Shown: positions 7,298 to 16,978, counted from the first letter of the stretch. The stretch: DNA of 46,659 bases from Lichenifustis flavocetrariae (GCF_026130545.1 NZ_JAMOIM010000038.1:1-46659); one strand, 5' to 3'. The notes: generated by a model not told the origin, from the letters alone. A program made the numbers and translations.

Positions 7298-7871
7298 TTA
7301 TCGCTCCCTGATGCCGTTGCTCGACGGATTTGTCAGGATCGCGCTGGCGACGATGTCGAAGAGATGAGCGGCACGCCGAGCGAACGAAGGTTGATCGCCG
7401 ATCCACCCGACCGCACCGATCAGAGCGAACAGGTCGGTCCCGTCGATGTCGGCTCGCGCCATCCCCTCGGCTTGGGCACGGAGCAGTAATCGCGTGCCTG
7501 CCGAACGGAGGCTTACGCACGAAGTATGGAGAGCGGACTCCGGGTCCGCGATGGCGGCCGCCATCAGATCGACCACGCCGCTGAAGCTCTTTACGAAGGC
7601 CACCCCCTCTCGAGACCACGACACGAGCGCTTCATCAGGCGCGCTCGACGATTCTAGTTCGCCTGCTTTTTGCGTCAGTTCAGCGAGTGTGGCGTGGAGC
7701 AACGCCTCCAGCAAAGCGTCCCTGGTAGGGAAGTGCCGGTATAGCGTAGCCAATCCTACTTCGGCCTTGCGGGCGATATCGCGCAGCGATGCGTCGGCAC
7801 CGTGCTCGGTAATGACGGCACGCGCGACCGCGAGCAGATGTTCATAATTCTTCCGGGCATCAGCGCGCATT
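7298..7871 (-). CDS. TetR-family transcriptional regulator
   Basis: About 190 residues. The N-terminal HTH is clear: HGADASLRDIARKAEVGLAT followed by LYRHFPTRDALLEALL. The C-terminal ligand domain (TetR_C_11-like) follows, with GVVDLMAAAIADPESALH and LFALIGAVGWIGDQ. I chose ATG 7871 (MRADARKNYEH) because AAGAG lies about 7 bases upstream; ATG 7877 is possible. It is divergent from the SDR gene with about 130 bases between, so it most likely represses that gene and itself. It lies inside the Tn3 unit as cargo. Confidence 0.9.
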
Positions 7872-8000
7872 GGCATCTCTTGCAAATCGGAGCGGTGCTC
7901 CATATATACGGATCAGCGCTACGCTTTTCAACTCTACTGATAGGGTGAGACCGGCTACCAGCCGAGCGCAGCCGTTGCGAACCAAACAGAAGGAACGATT

Positions 8001-8738
8001 ATGGGAAAGCTTGATGGCAAGGTTGCCGTGATTACGGGCGGATCGAGCGGTATGGCGCTCTCCACCGCCAAGTTGTTCGTTGAAGAAGGCGCTCACGTCT
8101 TCATCACGGGCCGGCGGCAGGACGCGCTGGACGAGGCCGTTGCGTCGATCGGTCGGAACGTGACCGGCGTACAAGCCGACTCCGCTAATCTGGATGACCT
8201 AGACCGCCTATTCAAGACGGTAAAGCGCGAGAAGGGCAGCATCGACGTGCTGTTCGCAAGCGCCGGGGCCGGCGGTGAGGCGCAGAAGATCGGCGACATC
8301 ACCGAGAAGAACTTCGACGCGCTATTCAATCTGAACACGCGCGGCACGCTGTTCACGGTGCAGAAGGCGTTGCCTCTGTTCAATGACGGAGGTTCGATCA
8401 TCATGACCGGATCGATCGCGTCGGTGAAGGGCTGGCCCGACTACAGTGTTTATGCCGGCAGCAAAGCCGCGCTGCGTGCTTTTGCCCGCGCGTGGCTCAA
8501 CGAGCTGAAGGACCGGCAGATCAGGGTGAACATCCTGAGCCCGGGGCAGATCGCGACGCCGATCCAGGACCAGATGTTCGACGAGGCGAAGAAGCGCCAG
8601 TTCGAGTCTCTGATCCCACGCGGCAAGATGGGCTGCCCCGAGGAGATCGCAACGGTGGCGTTGTTCCTTGCTTCGAATGACTCCAGCTATGTGAACGGGG
8701 TTGAACTGGCCGTCGACGGCGGCACCTCGGCAATCTGA
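8001..8738 (+). CDS. SDR-family oxidoreductase
   Basis: 245 residues, classical SDR length. The NAD(P) motif is TGGSSGMA at residues 12-19, where the usual GxG ending is altered to GMA. The region normally NNAG is ASAG (87-90). Catalytic residues: Ser138 (MTGSIAS), Tyr151 and Lys155 (YAGSK). The C-terminal SPGQIATPI and GVELAVDGGTSAI are typical. The Arg pair in ITGRRQ favours NADP(H). AGAAGGA lies 7 bases upstream of the ATG. Substrate unknown. Regulated, probably, by the divergent TetR. Confidence 0.9.
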   Translation: MGKLDGKVAVITGGSSGMALSTAKLFVEEGAHVFITGRRQDALDEAVASIGRNVTGVQADSANLDDLDRLFKTVKREKGSIDVLFASAGAGGEAQKIGDITEKNFDALFNLNTRGTLFTVQKALPLFNDGGSIIMTGSIASVKGWPDYSVYAGSKAALRAFARAWLNELKDRQIRVNILSPGQIATPIQDQMFDEAKKRQFESLIPRGKMGCPEEIATVALFLASNDSSYVNGVELAVDGGTSAI

Positions 8739-8752
8739 AGTCGCCGCGCGAG

Positions 8753-8795
8753 AAAGCGAAGGGATCAGCACCTTTGTCGGCGATCCCTTCGCTTT
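8753..8795 (+). terminator. Hairpin downstream of the SDR gene
   Basis: A perfect 14-bp inverted repeat, AAAGCGAAGGGATC / GATCCCTTCGCTTT, with a 15-base loop begins 14 bases after the SDR stop. There is no long U-run on the plus strand, so it may act as a bidirectional or RNA-stabilising hairpin. Confidence 0.65.
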
Positions 8796-8863
8796 AGAGT
8801 CAACGGACCTCCGGCTGTCGCAATTGTCCAAGCCGGACTGTTGCAAATCCACCCGAGCAGACA

Positions 8864-9432
8864 TCACCCAGATCGCCGCGCACCGGCGAATGCCATCTCG
8901 CGATAGACCGTAGCGCGCCCTAATCCGAGCTGTCGTGCCGCATCGGTGGGTGATTCCCCGGCTTCGACGAGCTTGAGGGCGGCGCTCGCTTTGTCGGGAT
9001 CGAGCGGACGTCGTCCAGGTAGTTTGCCCTTCGCGCGCGCCGCGGCGATGCCGTCCTTGGTGCGTTCGGCGATCAGCCGTCGCTCGAAGTGCGCGATGGC
9101 GCCAAACACGTGAAAGACCAGCTCGCCGGCGGCCGACGAGGTGTCAATTTTCTCCTCGAGACTGAGTAGCGCGATTCCGCGCTCCTTCAGAGCGGTCACG
9201 ATGTTCAGCAGCTCGCCAAGTGAGCGGCCGAGCCGATCAAGACGCACGACCGCAAGCGTGTCGCCCGAACGGGCATAGCCGAGTAGGTCGGTTAGCCCAG
9301 GTCGGTCCATCGACTTGCCCGAGCGGACGTCGGTGAACACTTTGATCGCCCAGCCTGCTCAAGGCGCATGGTCTGCCCGGCGACGTCCTGGTCGCCGATG
9401 CTGACCCGCGCATAGCCCAAGATGCCGCTCAA
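8864..9432 (-). pseudogene. tnpR: Tn3-type serine resolvase, frameshifted
   Basis: The N-terminal part, from TTG 9432, reads LSGILGYARVSIGDQDVAGQ and includes the catalytic Ser of YARVS. A frameshift near 9340-9350 moves the reading to a second frame: VFTDVRSGKSMDRPGLTDLL, then VVRLDRLGRSLGELL, the linker FGAIAHFERRLIAERTKDGI and the HTH DAARQLGLGRATVYREM. All domains are present, so a single indel inactivates the gene (or is a sequence error). The roughly 80 bases between it and tnpA would hold the res site. Confidence 0.85.
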
Positions 9433-9513
9433 ACGCCGTCTCCCAGCCGGACGTTCGCGGGACGCCGGACAACGCCCTCCGCACCGACCGCGAACCCGTC
9501 CCTTTACCTGCTC

Positions 9514-11691
9514 GTGTCCATGATCGACAAGGGCGTTCTCTGGAAGAGTGCGGAGATCAGGATGGGGCGGCGCGACCTGTTGACCGACGACGGGCGCCGC
9601 GCGCTGTTCGGCGTGCCGGAAGATCACGCCGCGCTGGTCAAGCTCTACACCCTGTCGCGCGCCGATCTCGACACGATTCGGGCGAGGCGCGGCGATGCCA
9701 ATCGCCTCGGCACGGCGGTGCAGCTCGCCATGCTCCGTCACCCCGGCTTCGCTTCCGCCAGTAGAGATATACCGGCGCACCTGGTCGCCTTCATGGCGGC
9801 GCAGATCGGCGTGCCCACGGCGGCTCTCGCCGACTATGGCACGCGCAACCAAACCGTCAGCGGTCATGCACGCGGACTGATGGCTACCCTGAACGTGCGA
9901 CCGTCTGCCGAAACCGACTTCCTCTCCATGATCGAGGCCGCTGCTGTGGCCGCTTGGCCGACCGACCGTGGCGTGCCGATCGCGACAGGTATCATCGACG
10001 CGCTGCGGGCAAAGCGTATCTTATTGCCAACGCCCGGTCGTCTCGAGCGGGCGGGGATTGCGGGACGTGCACAGGCGCGGATGCGGACCTATGCCGCCCT
10101 GCTTGACAGCTTATCGGCCGAGCGGCTTGCCGGACTCGACGCGTTCCTAGTGGTCGGGGCGAACGGCGTTACCCCGCTCGCCTGGATGCGCGAGATCGCG
10201 ACGGCACCCAAGGCAGACAATGTTCGCGGCTTGATTGAACGCCTTCAGTTTGTGCGCGGCATCGGTATCGCGGCCGACGCCGCCGGTTGCGTCCACCCCG
10301 ATCGCTTCCGCCAGCTTGTGCGCGAAGGCCGAGTGTCGTCGGCGCAGTTACTGGGAACCTATACCAGCGCCCGCCGCCGTACGACTTTGGCCGCCGTGCT
10401 GATCGATCTTGAAGCACGGCTGATCGACGCCGCGCTCGACATGGCCGATCGCATGATCGGCGGCAACTTCACCCGTGGCGGCAATCCGAAGAAGCGTGTG
10501 TTCGCGGCGATGACCCGTGACGTCGGTCGCTTGATGGTGCTCTTCCATCGCACCATCGATGCACTCGGTGCGGCGCAGGGGGACGGCCTCGACGCCTTCG
10601 CTGCCGTTGATGAGGCGGTAGGCTGGGACAAGCTGCTGCGCGCCCGGCCGAGGTCGCCGCCATCGCCAAACTCGCCGGGGAAGATCCGTTGGTCCGCGCC
10701 GCCGACCGCTGGGTGACACTACGCAAGTTCGCACCCGCGCTTCTCAAGGCGATCGACTTCAAGGCAGCACGCGGCTCCGGCGCAACGCTGGCGGCGATCG
10801 AAACGCTGCGTGACCTCAACCGCTCGGGCGTCGCGATGTCCCGGAGAATGCTCCCATGCCGTTCCGCAAGGAGTGGCGCACCCTGGTCAGCGCTGGAGGC
10901 AAGATCGACCGGCGGTTGTGGGAAACGGCGACCATGGCGCACCTGCGCAACAAGCTCCGCTCCGGCGACGTCTGGTTCGAACGCTCGGCCAGCTACCGGC
11001 GGTTCGATAGTTACCTGCTGCTCGGCTATCGGTTCTTCCCGCGCCTGCGCGACTTTCCCGATCGGCGTCTCGCGAGCTTCAAACCGGTGTCTCACTACCC
11101 GTCGCTCAAATCGATCATGGGGAAGCGGGTGAAGGTCGACGTGATCCGCGACGATTGGAACGAGGTCGTCCGGCTCGTCGCCTCGCTCAAGGCCGGCACC
11201 GTCCTGCCTCGGCCACGCTGCGCAAGCTCGCCGCCTACGAACGGCAGAACCAGCTAGACCTCGCACTCCAGGAAATCGGCCGCGTCGAGCGGACCATGTT
11301 CATGCTCGACTGGTTCGAAAGTTCGGCCCTTCGTCAGCGCTGCCAGGCGGGGCTGGAAAAGAGCGAGCAACGTCACGCCCTCACCGGCGCGATCTGCACG
11401 TTCAAGCAGGGCCGCATTGCCGATCGGACCCACGAAGCGCAACAAATTCGGGCGTCGGGGCTCAACCTCGTCATCGCCGCGATCGTCTATTGGAACTCGA
11501 CCTACATCGCCGACGCGGCCGCCCACCTCCGTGCAATCGGCGAACCGGTGCCCGATGACTTGCTGGCCCATATCTCGCCCGTAGGATGGAGTCACATCGC
11601 ATTCTCGGGCGATTTCCTGTGGGATCGCGCTGCTCGGTCCGGTGGCGGACGTCGACCGCTCAAGCTGTATCGCCAGCAACTTGCGGCGTGA
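9514..11691 (+). pseudogene. tnpA: Tn3-family transposase TnpA, frameshifted and internally deleted
   Basis: Starts at GTG 9514 or ATG 9520 (MIDKGVLWKSAEIRMGRRDL). The N-terminal DUF4158 part is intact to about 10645, where a frameshift occurs (continuing EVAAIAKLAGEDPLVRAADR). A second is near 10840, before PFRKEWRTLVSAGGKIDRRL. Near 11017-11023 SYRRFDSYLL joins directly to LGYRFFPRLRDFPDRR; in related proteins roughly 300 residues with the catalytic Asp residues lie between. A third shift is near 11205. The C-terminus (WNSTYIADAAAHLRAIG, GWSHIAFSGDFLWD) is recognisable. Non-functional. Confidence 0.88.
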
Positions 11692-11719
11692 CCTCGGCTG
11701 CATTCGTGGAATGTTCTTG

Positions 11720-11757
11720 GCTAGCGTCGTTTACGGGGCATTCAATGCAATGGTCTC
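11720..11757 (-). repeat. Right 38-bp inverted repeat of the Tn3-family unit
   Basis: Inverse of the left repeat with five mismatches. The inner end is GCTAGCGTCGTTTACGGGGC (11720-11739), 28 bases after the transposase stop. Confidence 0.85.
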
Positions 11758-11906
11758 AAAAGCGCCGGCCGAGCTGACCGTCCAGTTTTGCGATCCTGCC
11801 ACTGTTCGGTATGTTCGACCCAAACATGTCGACATAGCGATGGCTGGTTGGCCGAGTGAAGATCCGGCCGGGAACCGCAGAACCTGCGTTCTTGAGAGAT
11901 CGACGC

Positions 11907-12788
11907 TCAGGCGGCGCGGTCTTGACGCCTCATGTCCCTCACCGGCGGTTCGCCGAACATACGCTTGTACTCGCGGCTGAACTGGGACGGGCTCGCGTAA
12001 CCCACGGTGAATGCGGTAGTGGTCACGAGCGCATCCCCAGCGTGGAGTATCCGACGTGCCTCCAGTAGACGTAGGTAGCGCTGGTACGCGAGTGGGCTGT
12101 AACCGGTGACGGCCTTGAAATGCCGGTGGAGTGACGTTGGGCTCATGCCGACGTCGGCAGCGAGACGTTTCACGTTGAGCGGCTTGTCGGCGTAACGCCC
12201 GATCCGGTCCGCTGCTGCACGGACCTGTGCAAAGCGTGAGCCGCGCCGGCCCACCTGTCGCAGCGTGTTGCCGAGCGGCCCCTGAAGCAGCCGGTAGCAT
12301 AATTCACGCGCAAAGGGTGCCGCGAGTACGGCGGCGTCGGCAGGCGTCGCCAGCAGTCGCAGCATACGACCGAACGGCTCCAGAACCATTGGGTCCGCAG
12401 GAGCCGTAGCGAAGCTCGGGGCATCCCGCTCGGAAGCATCTGGCAAGGTGATCAGCAGCTCGGCCACGACGCCAGGATCAAGCCTCAGCTCCGCGCCGAC
12501 ATAAGGTTTGGAAGGCGAGGCCTCGATTACCTGGCTGATGAAGGGCAAACCGACAGTGGCGACAGCACAGGTTCCAGCGCCGAAGTCGTGCGTCCGTCCG
12601 GCGAAGGTCAGACGCTTCGATCCTTGCAGCACAATGTAGAAGACGGGCTCGAAGAGCGCAGGGATCGGCGGCGTCGGCTCGGCACTGCAACGGATCATTA
12701 GGCCTGGAACGGTGGATGGTGCCGGTGGCGAGGTCGCGTGCTCAGCAGCGAGAGCCGCCTGTTCTGACACTACCGCTTCGACTTCCAT
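11907..12788 (-). CDS. AraC-family regulator (AraC_N type)
   Basis: About 293 residues from ATG 12788 (MEVEAVVSEQAALAA); an in-frame upstream start at 12887 would overlap the divergent promoter region. The N-terminal AraC_N sensor domain (PALFEPVFYIVLQGSKRLTF, YVGAELRLDPGVVAELL) is followed by two HTH motifs: LNVKRLAADVGMSPTSLHRH and ALVTTTAFTVGYASPSQFSR. It is divergent from the SDR at 12915 and probably activates it. Small electrophiles or alcohols are typical effectors of such pairs, but that is family knowledge only. Confidence 0.9.
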   Translation of the reverse strand: MEVEAVVSEQAALAAEHATSPPAPSTVPGLMIRCSAEPTPPIPALFEPVFYIVLQGSKRLTFAGRTHDFGAGTCAVATVGLPFISQVIEASPSKPYVGAELRLDPGVVAELLITLPDASERDAPSFATAPADPMVLEPFGRMLRLLATPADAAVLAAPFARELCYRLLQGPLGNTLRQVGRRGSRFAQVRAAADRIGRYADKPLNVKRLAADVGMSPTSLHRHFKAVTGYSPLAYQRYLRLLEARRILHAGDALVTTTAFTVGYASPSQFSREYKRMFGEPPVRDMRRQDRAA

Positions 12789-12914
12789 TGCGCTTCGCTC
12801 TGCCTCAACCGTGCCAAAGATGGTACAATTGGTAGGATCAGGCAAGTCTATGGCAGCATCGGGAATGTGAATCTCGCTCCAAGTCACGACATGAGGAACC
12901 TGGAGGTGACCCCT

Positions 12915-13661
12915 ATGTCAGACAAGAACAACGCACTCGTAACCGGCGCGAACAAGGGCATTGGCCTGGCCATCGCACGCCAACTCGGTGAGCGGGGCTT
13001 CGCCGTCTGGCTCGGATGCCGTGACGCCGATCGCGGGGAGAAGGCCGCAGCCGGTCTGCGCGCAGGCGGCGTCGACGCCCGCTCGATCACGCTCGACGTC
13101 GCCGATGGAAGCAGCGTGATGGCAGCCGTGGCGCGCCTTGAGGAAGAGGCCCGCGTGTTGGACGTGCTCGTCAACAATGCCGGGATCAGTGTCGGCAGCC
13201 CACCGCCAAAAGTGATCGAGGAACCTATCGATGACGTTCGCGCGATGTTCGAGGTCAACACGCTGGGGCCACTCCGGGTGACGCAGGCGTTGCTGCCGCT
13301 CCTGCGCAAGTCGGCTGCGCCGCGCATCGTGATGATGAGCAGCGGCCTAGGCTCGATCTCCGACACGGCCGACATGACGAGCCTAATTTGGAACGTGGGC
13401 GCTGCAGGCTACTCCGCGTCGAAGGCGGCGCTCAACATGCTCACCGTCAAACTCGCCAAGGCGCTGCTCGCCGACGGGATCAAGGTCAACGCCGCCGATC
13501 CCGGCTATACCGCCACCGACCTTAATGGCCATACCGGCACGCGCACTGTGGAGGAGGCCGCGGCGATTGCCGTGGAACTGGCGACGCTAGACCCGCTGGG
13601 TCCGACCGGCGGCTTCTTCAACGACGGCTATGCCGACAAGATGGGTCGCTACCGATGGTGA
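12915..13661 (+). CDS. SDR-family NAD(P)-dependent oxidoreductase
   Basis: 248 residues from ATG 12915, preceded by a near-perfect Shine-Dalgarno GGAGGTGA 8 bases upstream. TGANKGIG (10-17), NNAG (87-90), SSG (142-144), Tyr166 and Lys170 (YSASK) are all present. The TGANKGIG form and the DADRGEKAA segment place it near the carbonyl-reductase-like SDRs, which usually use NADPH. It is followed by a DUF5519 gene 64 bases downstream and is probably co-transcribed with it. Divergent AraC gene upstream. Confidence 0.92.
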   Translation: MSDKNNALVTGANKGIGLAIARQLGERGFAVWLGCRDADRGEKAAAGLRAGGVDARSITLDVADGSSVMAAVARLEEEARVLDVLVNNAGISVGSPPPKVIEEPIDDVRAMFEVNTLGPLRVTQALLPLLRKSAAPRIVMMSSGLGSISDTADMTSLIWNVGAAGYSASKAALNMLTVKLAKALLADGIKVNAADPGYTATDLNGHTGTRTVEEAAAIAVELATLDPLGPTGGFFNDGYADKMGRYRW

Positions 13662-13725
13662 CACGTTGAGACACCAAGACTTTGGCTAGGCGGCTGCCGC
13701 CGGCCTCAACAGCAAGGACACGATG

Positions 13726-14121
13726 ATGACCGATCAAGCGCGCTCCACCCTGCCACGCGAAGCCAAGGGGCCGTTCGCGCCGCCGCCGATCCTCGGCGGA
13801 CCGGCGCAGGTGGTCGCCGACGCCATTGCCGCATGGCCGGAAGTCAAGGCTACGACGCACTGGCATCTTAACGACCAGACCCGCGTCGACGGGATCGACT
13901 TTTATGTCGGGCCGGACGAACTCGGCCACATCCATCTCGACGGCACCATTCATCTCGCCACGACGCTAGAGCTCGGGGCGGAGATGGCGGCCGAGGGGCT
14001 CGGAAAGCCGTTTCCGTGGGCGAGAGGTTGGACGATGGCTAGCGTCAACCGCCTGGGGCCTGACGTCGCGGTTTCGCTCTTCCGCCGGAACTACGACCGG
14101 CTGCGGCCAGCCGCTCATTGA
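13726..14121 (+). CDS. DUF5519 (luciferase-like fold) protein
   Basis: 131 residues; ATG 13726 is chosen over 13723 because AAGGA is 7 bases upstream. Features typical of DUF5519: APPPILGGPAQVVADAI, GIDFYVGPDELGHIHLDG, a WARGWTMASVNRL segment and FRRNYDR near the end. Function is unknown; members often accompany SDR and NmrA genes. It lies between the SDR and the NmrA-like pseudogene in the same direction. Confidence 0.75.
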   Translation: MTDQARSTLPREAKGPFAPPPILGGPAQVVADAIAAWPEVKATTHWHLNDQTRVDGIDFYVGPDELGHIHLDGTIHLATTLELGAEMAAEGLGKPFPWARGWTMASVNRLGPDVAVSLFRRNYDRLRPAAH

Positions 14122-14179
14122 CGGCTTACCGGGCTGATCCACGTCGCCGGATCGGCCTGGCCTACAAAGGAGACTTCAT

Positions 14180-15049
14180 ATGATCGTCGTCACGACACCG
14201 ACCGGCAACATTGGCCACCACTCGATGCTAACGAAGCGGTGCGCGTCATTGTTCGCGATGCCGGCAAGCTCCCGCAAGCGATCCGGGCCCGGGCAGAAAT
14301 CGTTGAGGGCTCCCACGGGGACGCCATGGTGGTGGATCGCGCCTTCAAGAATGCTGAGGCCGTGTTCTGGGTCGCGCCGCCCACACTATCCGAGACGCAG
14401 GACGATACCTACATCAATTTCACCCGTCCCGCGGCTGAAGCGATCCGCCGCATGAGCATTCCACGTGTCGTCGTGGTCACCGCCCTCGGACGTGGCACCG
14501 AATGGGAAGATCGCGCGGGGCTGGTCACCGCGTCGATACGTATGGTCGACCTCATCAGAGACACCGGCGCCGCGGTGCGCGGCCTCGCGATGCCTGGTTT
14601 CATGGAGAACGCGCTTCAGCAGGTCGATGCGATCAAGCAGGGCCAGATGTTCGGGCCGCTCGATCCGGACAGAAAGCTCCCTCACACCGCCACGCGCGAC
14701 ATGGGATCGGCCTCGGCTCGGCTTCTGCAGGGTCGCTCGTGGACGGGCCAGGAGGACGTGCCGCTGGTCGGACCGCAGGATCTTTCGTTCAACGACATCG
14801 CCGCCATCCTCTCAGACGTCCTTAGCCGCGAGGTGCGCTACCACCAAGTCCCGTTTCGACGGCTTCAAGGCGCAATTGATGCAGCAAGGCATGAGCGACG
14901 AGTTCGCAAGCGGCTACGTCGACATGATGCGAGCAAAGAACGAAGGCATGGACAATGCGGCGGAACGAACGTCCGCAAACACCGCGCCGACCACGTTTCG
15001 CCAGTGGGCGGAGGCCGGACTGAAGCCCGTAGTGAACTCGCGGTCCTGA
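14180..15049 (+). pseudogene. NmrA-like NAD(P)-binding protein, two frameshifts
   Basis: Starts MIVVTTPTGNIGHH at ATG 14180, behind AAGGAG. Compared with the intact paralogue at 16100-16978, a small deletion removes the VVRHL segment after TGNIGHH and shifts the frame (resuming LDANEAVRVIVRD). The body follows (VEGSHGDAMVVDRAFKNAEA, VVTALGRGTEWEDRAG, AAVRGLAMPGFMENAL). A second one-base shift near 14855 precedes FDGFKAQLMQQGMSDEFASG and the end FRQWAEAGLKPVVNSRS. Two independent lesions argue for real decay, perhaps relaxed by the nearby intact copy. Confidence 0.85.
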
Positions 15050-15089
15050 AATCGACAAGCACGGCGTGCAAGGTAGCCTTTGGCAGCAC

Positions 15090-16001
15090 TCAACGCCCCT
15101 GGCGGGCGTATCGCCGTGGCGAACAGCCAGTCTTGCGGCGGAAGGCCGTATTGAAGGCAGTCTCTGACACATAGCCGAGTGCGGTGGCGATCGTGCCAAG
15201 CGGTTCCCGGCCAGCCATAAGCCTGTCCCGCGCCAGCATCATGCGCCATTGCGCAAGGTAGCCAATTGGGGTTTCGCCGACACGCTCCCGAAACCGCTGC
15301 GCGAAGATAGACCGCGATAACCCTGCCCGGCTTGCCAATTCAGCCAGCGTCCAGCGGTGCGCCGGGTCGGAGTGCAGCGCCTCGATCGCCCTGCCGAGCT
15401 GCGGGTCCGCCAAGGCGTAGAGCAGGCCCACACGGTCGCCTGCCTGCCGCGACAGATGAAGCCTAAAGGCTTGGAGCAGCATCAGGTGCGCCAGATGGCG
15501 GGCGGCGAGCGTACCGCCCGGCCTGCCGGCCTGCATTTCCGTCATCATCTGCGTGATGCACCAGCGCAGCGCATTGCGATCTTCGGCCTCGTGGAGGTGG
15601 ATCAGGGGCGGAAGCGTTCCCAACAAGGCTCCCGCTTTGCCGCTGTCCACTTCGAACCGGGTGCCGAGAAATGCGAAGTCGCCGCCGCCATTGTGGAGGA
15701 TCATGCCACCCGGCCGGGCATAGGCGAGCACGTCCTGCGCCTGAGCCGGGGTCATAGCTAGGTCGCTGGCAAGCGTAAAGGATCGGCCGCTCGGCAGGAT
15801 GATGCAATCCCCAGCCGTTAGGCGGACCGGCGTCTCCATGCCGTCCACCGCTAGCCAGCAGCCGCCAGCCGTCACCGCATGGCATTTGATTGTGCCGGGC
15901 CGACTACCGAACCGGATAGCCCAATCGCCCCCGGCATCGACGCCGGCAGTGAGGTAACTTTTGGGCTTCAGGACGGCGAGGATTTCGGACAGCGGGTCCA
16001 T
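15090..16001 (-). CDS. AraC-family regulator with cupin sensor domain
   Basis: About 303 residues from ATG 16001 (MDPLSEILAVLKPKSYLTAG). The N-terminal cupin_6 domain includes GGDWAIRFGSRPGTIKCHAV and LTAGDCIILPSGRSFTL. The C-terminal AraC HTH pair is RWTLAELASRAGLSRSIFAQ and LGTIATALGYVSETAFNTAF, ending CSPRRYARQGR. It is divergent from the intact NmrA gene (99 bases between starts) and probably controls it. The end lies 40 bases from the end of the convergent NmrA pseudogene. Confidence 0.9.
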   Translation of the reverse strand: MDPLSEILAVLKPKSYLTAGVDAGGDWAIRFGSRPGTIKCHAVTAGGCWLAVDGMETPVRLTAGDCIILPSGRSFTLASDLAMTPAQAQDVLAYARPGGMILHNGGGDFAFLGTRFEVDSGKAGALLGTLPPLIHLHEAEDRNALRWCITQMMTEMQAGRPGGTLAARHLAHLMLLQAFRLHLSRQAGDRVGLLYALADPQLGRAIEALHSDPAHRWTLAELASRAGLSRSIFAQRFRERVGETPIGYLAQWRMMLARDRLMAGREPLGTIATALGYVSETAFNTAFRRKTGCSPRRYARQGR

Positions 16002-16099
16002 GGCGGTTCCGGACGATTGCGAAGGAATGAAGGACGATCTGAGATAGAGCGTATGACTGCGCACGACTATCTCCGGGATCAATAACCGGAGCCTTGTCC

Positions 16100-16978
16100 A
16101 TGATCGTCGTCACCACCCCAACCGGCAATATAGGCCGCCATGTCGTCCGCCATCTCCTCGACGCCGGCGAGGCGCTGCGCCTGATCGTGCGCGATCCGTC
16201 TAAGCTGCCGCAAGACGTACGCGGTCGGGTCGAGGTGGTGGAAGGCTCGCACGGCGATGCCGCCGTAGTCGATCAGGCTTTCCGGGGAGCGGACGCCGTT
16301 TTCTGGGTATGCCCGCCTTCGCCGGCGCCGACGCCTGCCGCTGCGACCGTGGACTTCGCGCGACCGGGCACTGAGGCGATGCGTCGACACGGCGTGCCCT
16401 ACATCGTCGCCGTCACCACTCTCGGCCGGGATACCCCTTGGCAGGAGCGCGCCGGCAACGCGACCGGCTCGATCCACATGGTCGATCTGCTGCGGACCAC
16501 CGGTGCTGCGGTGCGCGGGATCGCGCTGCCGGCCTTTATGGACAATGCCCTGCGGATGGTCGGCGCCATTCGGGAGGGTAGGATCCCTGGCCCAATCGCG
16601 CCCGACAAAAAGCTACCGCATACCGCCGCCCGCGATAGTGGTGCTGCCGCTGCCGGGCTGCTGATTGATCGTAGCTGGTCGGGGCAGGAGGACGTGCCGG
16701 TTCTCGGCCCTGAGGAGCTTTCCTATGCGGATCTGGCGGCTATCGTGTCGGAAGTGACCGGCCGCGAGGTCCGCTACAAGCATCAGACCTACGAGGCGTA
16801 CAAGGAAACCGCAATGGCGCGTGGGCTGACGGATGCGTTCGCACAGGGCTTTGTCGATATGCTCCGGGCCAAAGAGGAAGGCATGGACAACGTGGCATCG
16901 CGAGCCACCCCAATCATCGGCGCGACCAGCTTCCGTCAGTGGGTCGAGGAGGTGTTGCAGCCGGCTCTCGCCGGCTGA
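16100..16978 (+). CDS. NmrA-like NAD(P)H-binding protein (NAD(P)H:quinone-type or redox sensor)
   Basis: 292 residues from ATG 16100, with CCGGAG upstream. N-terminal Rossmann motif TTPTGNIGRHVVRHLLDAG, then LRLIVRDPSKLPQ, VVEGSHGDAAVVDQAF and VTTLGRDTPWQERAG. The C-terminal substrate region ends FRQWVEEVLQPALAG. Members of this NmrA/atypical SDR group bind NAD(P)H and act as quinone reductases or redox-sensing regulators; there is no catalytic YxxxK. It is paralogous to the pseudogene at 14180-15049 along its length. Confidence 0.87.
   Translation: MIVVTTPTGNIGRHVVRHLLDAGEALRLIVRDPSKLPQDVRGRVEVVEGSHGDAAVVDQAFRGADAVFWVCPPSPAPTPAAATVDFARPGTEAMRRHGVPYIVAVTTLGRDTPWQERAGNATGSIHMVDLLRTTGAAVRGIALPAFMDNALRMVGAIREGRIPGPIAPDKKLPHTAARDSGAAAAGLLIDRSWSGQEDVPVLGPEELSYADLAAIVSEVTGREVRYKHQTYEAYKETAMARGLTDAFAQGFVDMLRAKEEGMDNVASRATPIIGATSFRQWVEEVLQPALAG

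Larger units (their letters stand above)
7105..11757. mobile_element. Tn3-family transposon carrying a TetR/SDR cargo
   Basis: 38-bp terminal inverted repeats, matching at 33 of 38 positions, lie at 7105-7142 and 11720-11757; both end inward with ACGCTAGC, the usual inner end of Tn3-type repeats. Inside, in order: tetR (-), SDR (+), resolvase (-, frameshifted), transposase (+, frameshifted and internally deleted). The unit is 4653 bp. No 5-bp target duplication is seen (CTTAT versus AAAAG), so flanks may have been rearranged. Without a functional tnpA it could move only with help from a related transposase. Confidence 0.85.

Noticed and set aside
7100-11762. Target-site duplication of the Tn3-family unit
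   Set aside because: The 5-base flanks are CTTAT and AAAAG; no match, so no duplication is claimed.
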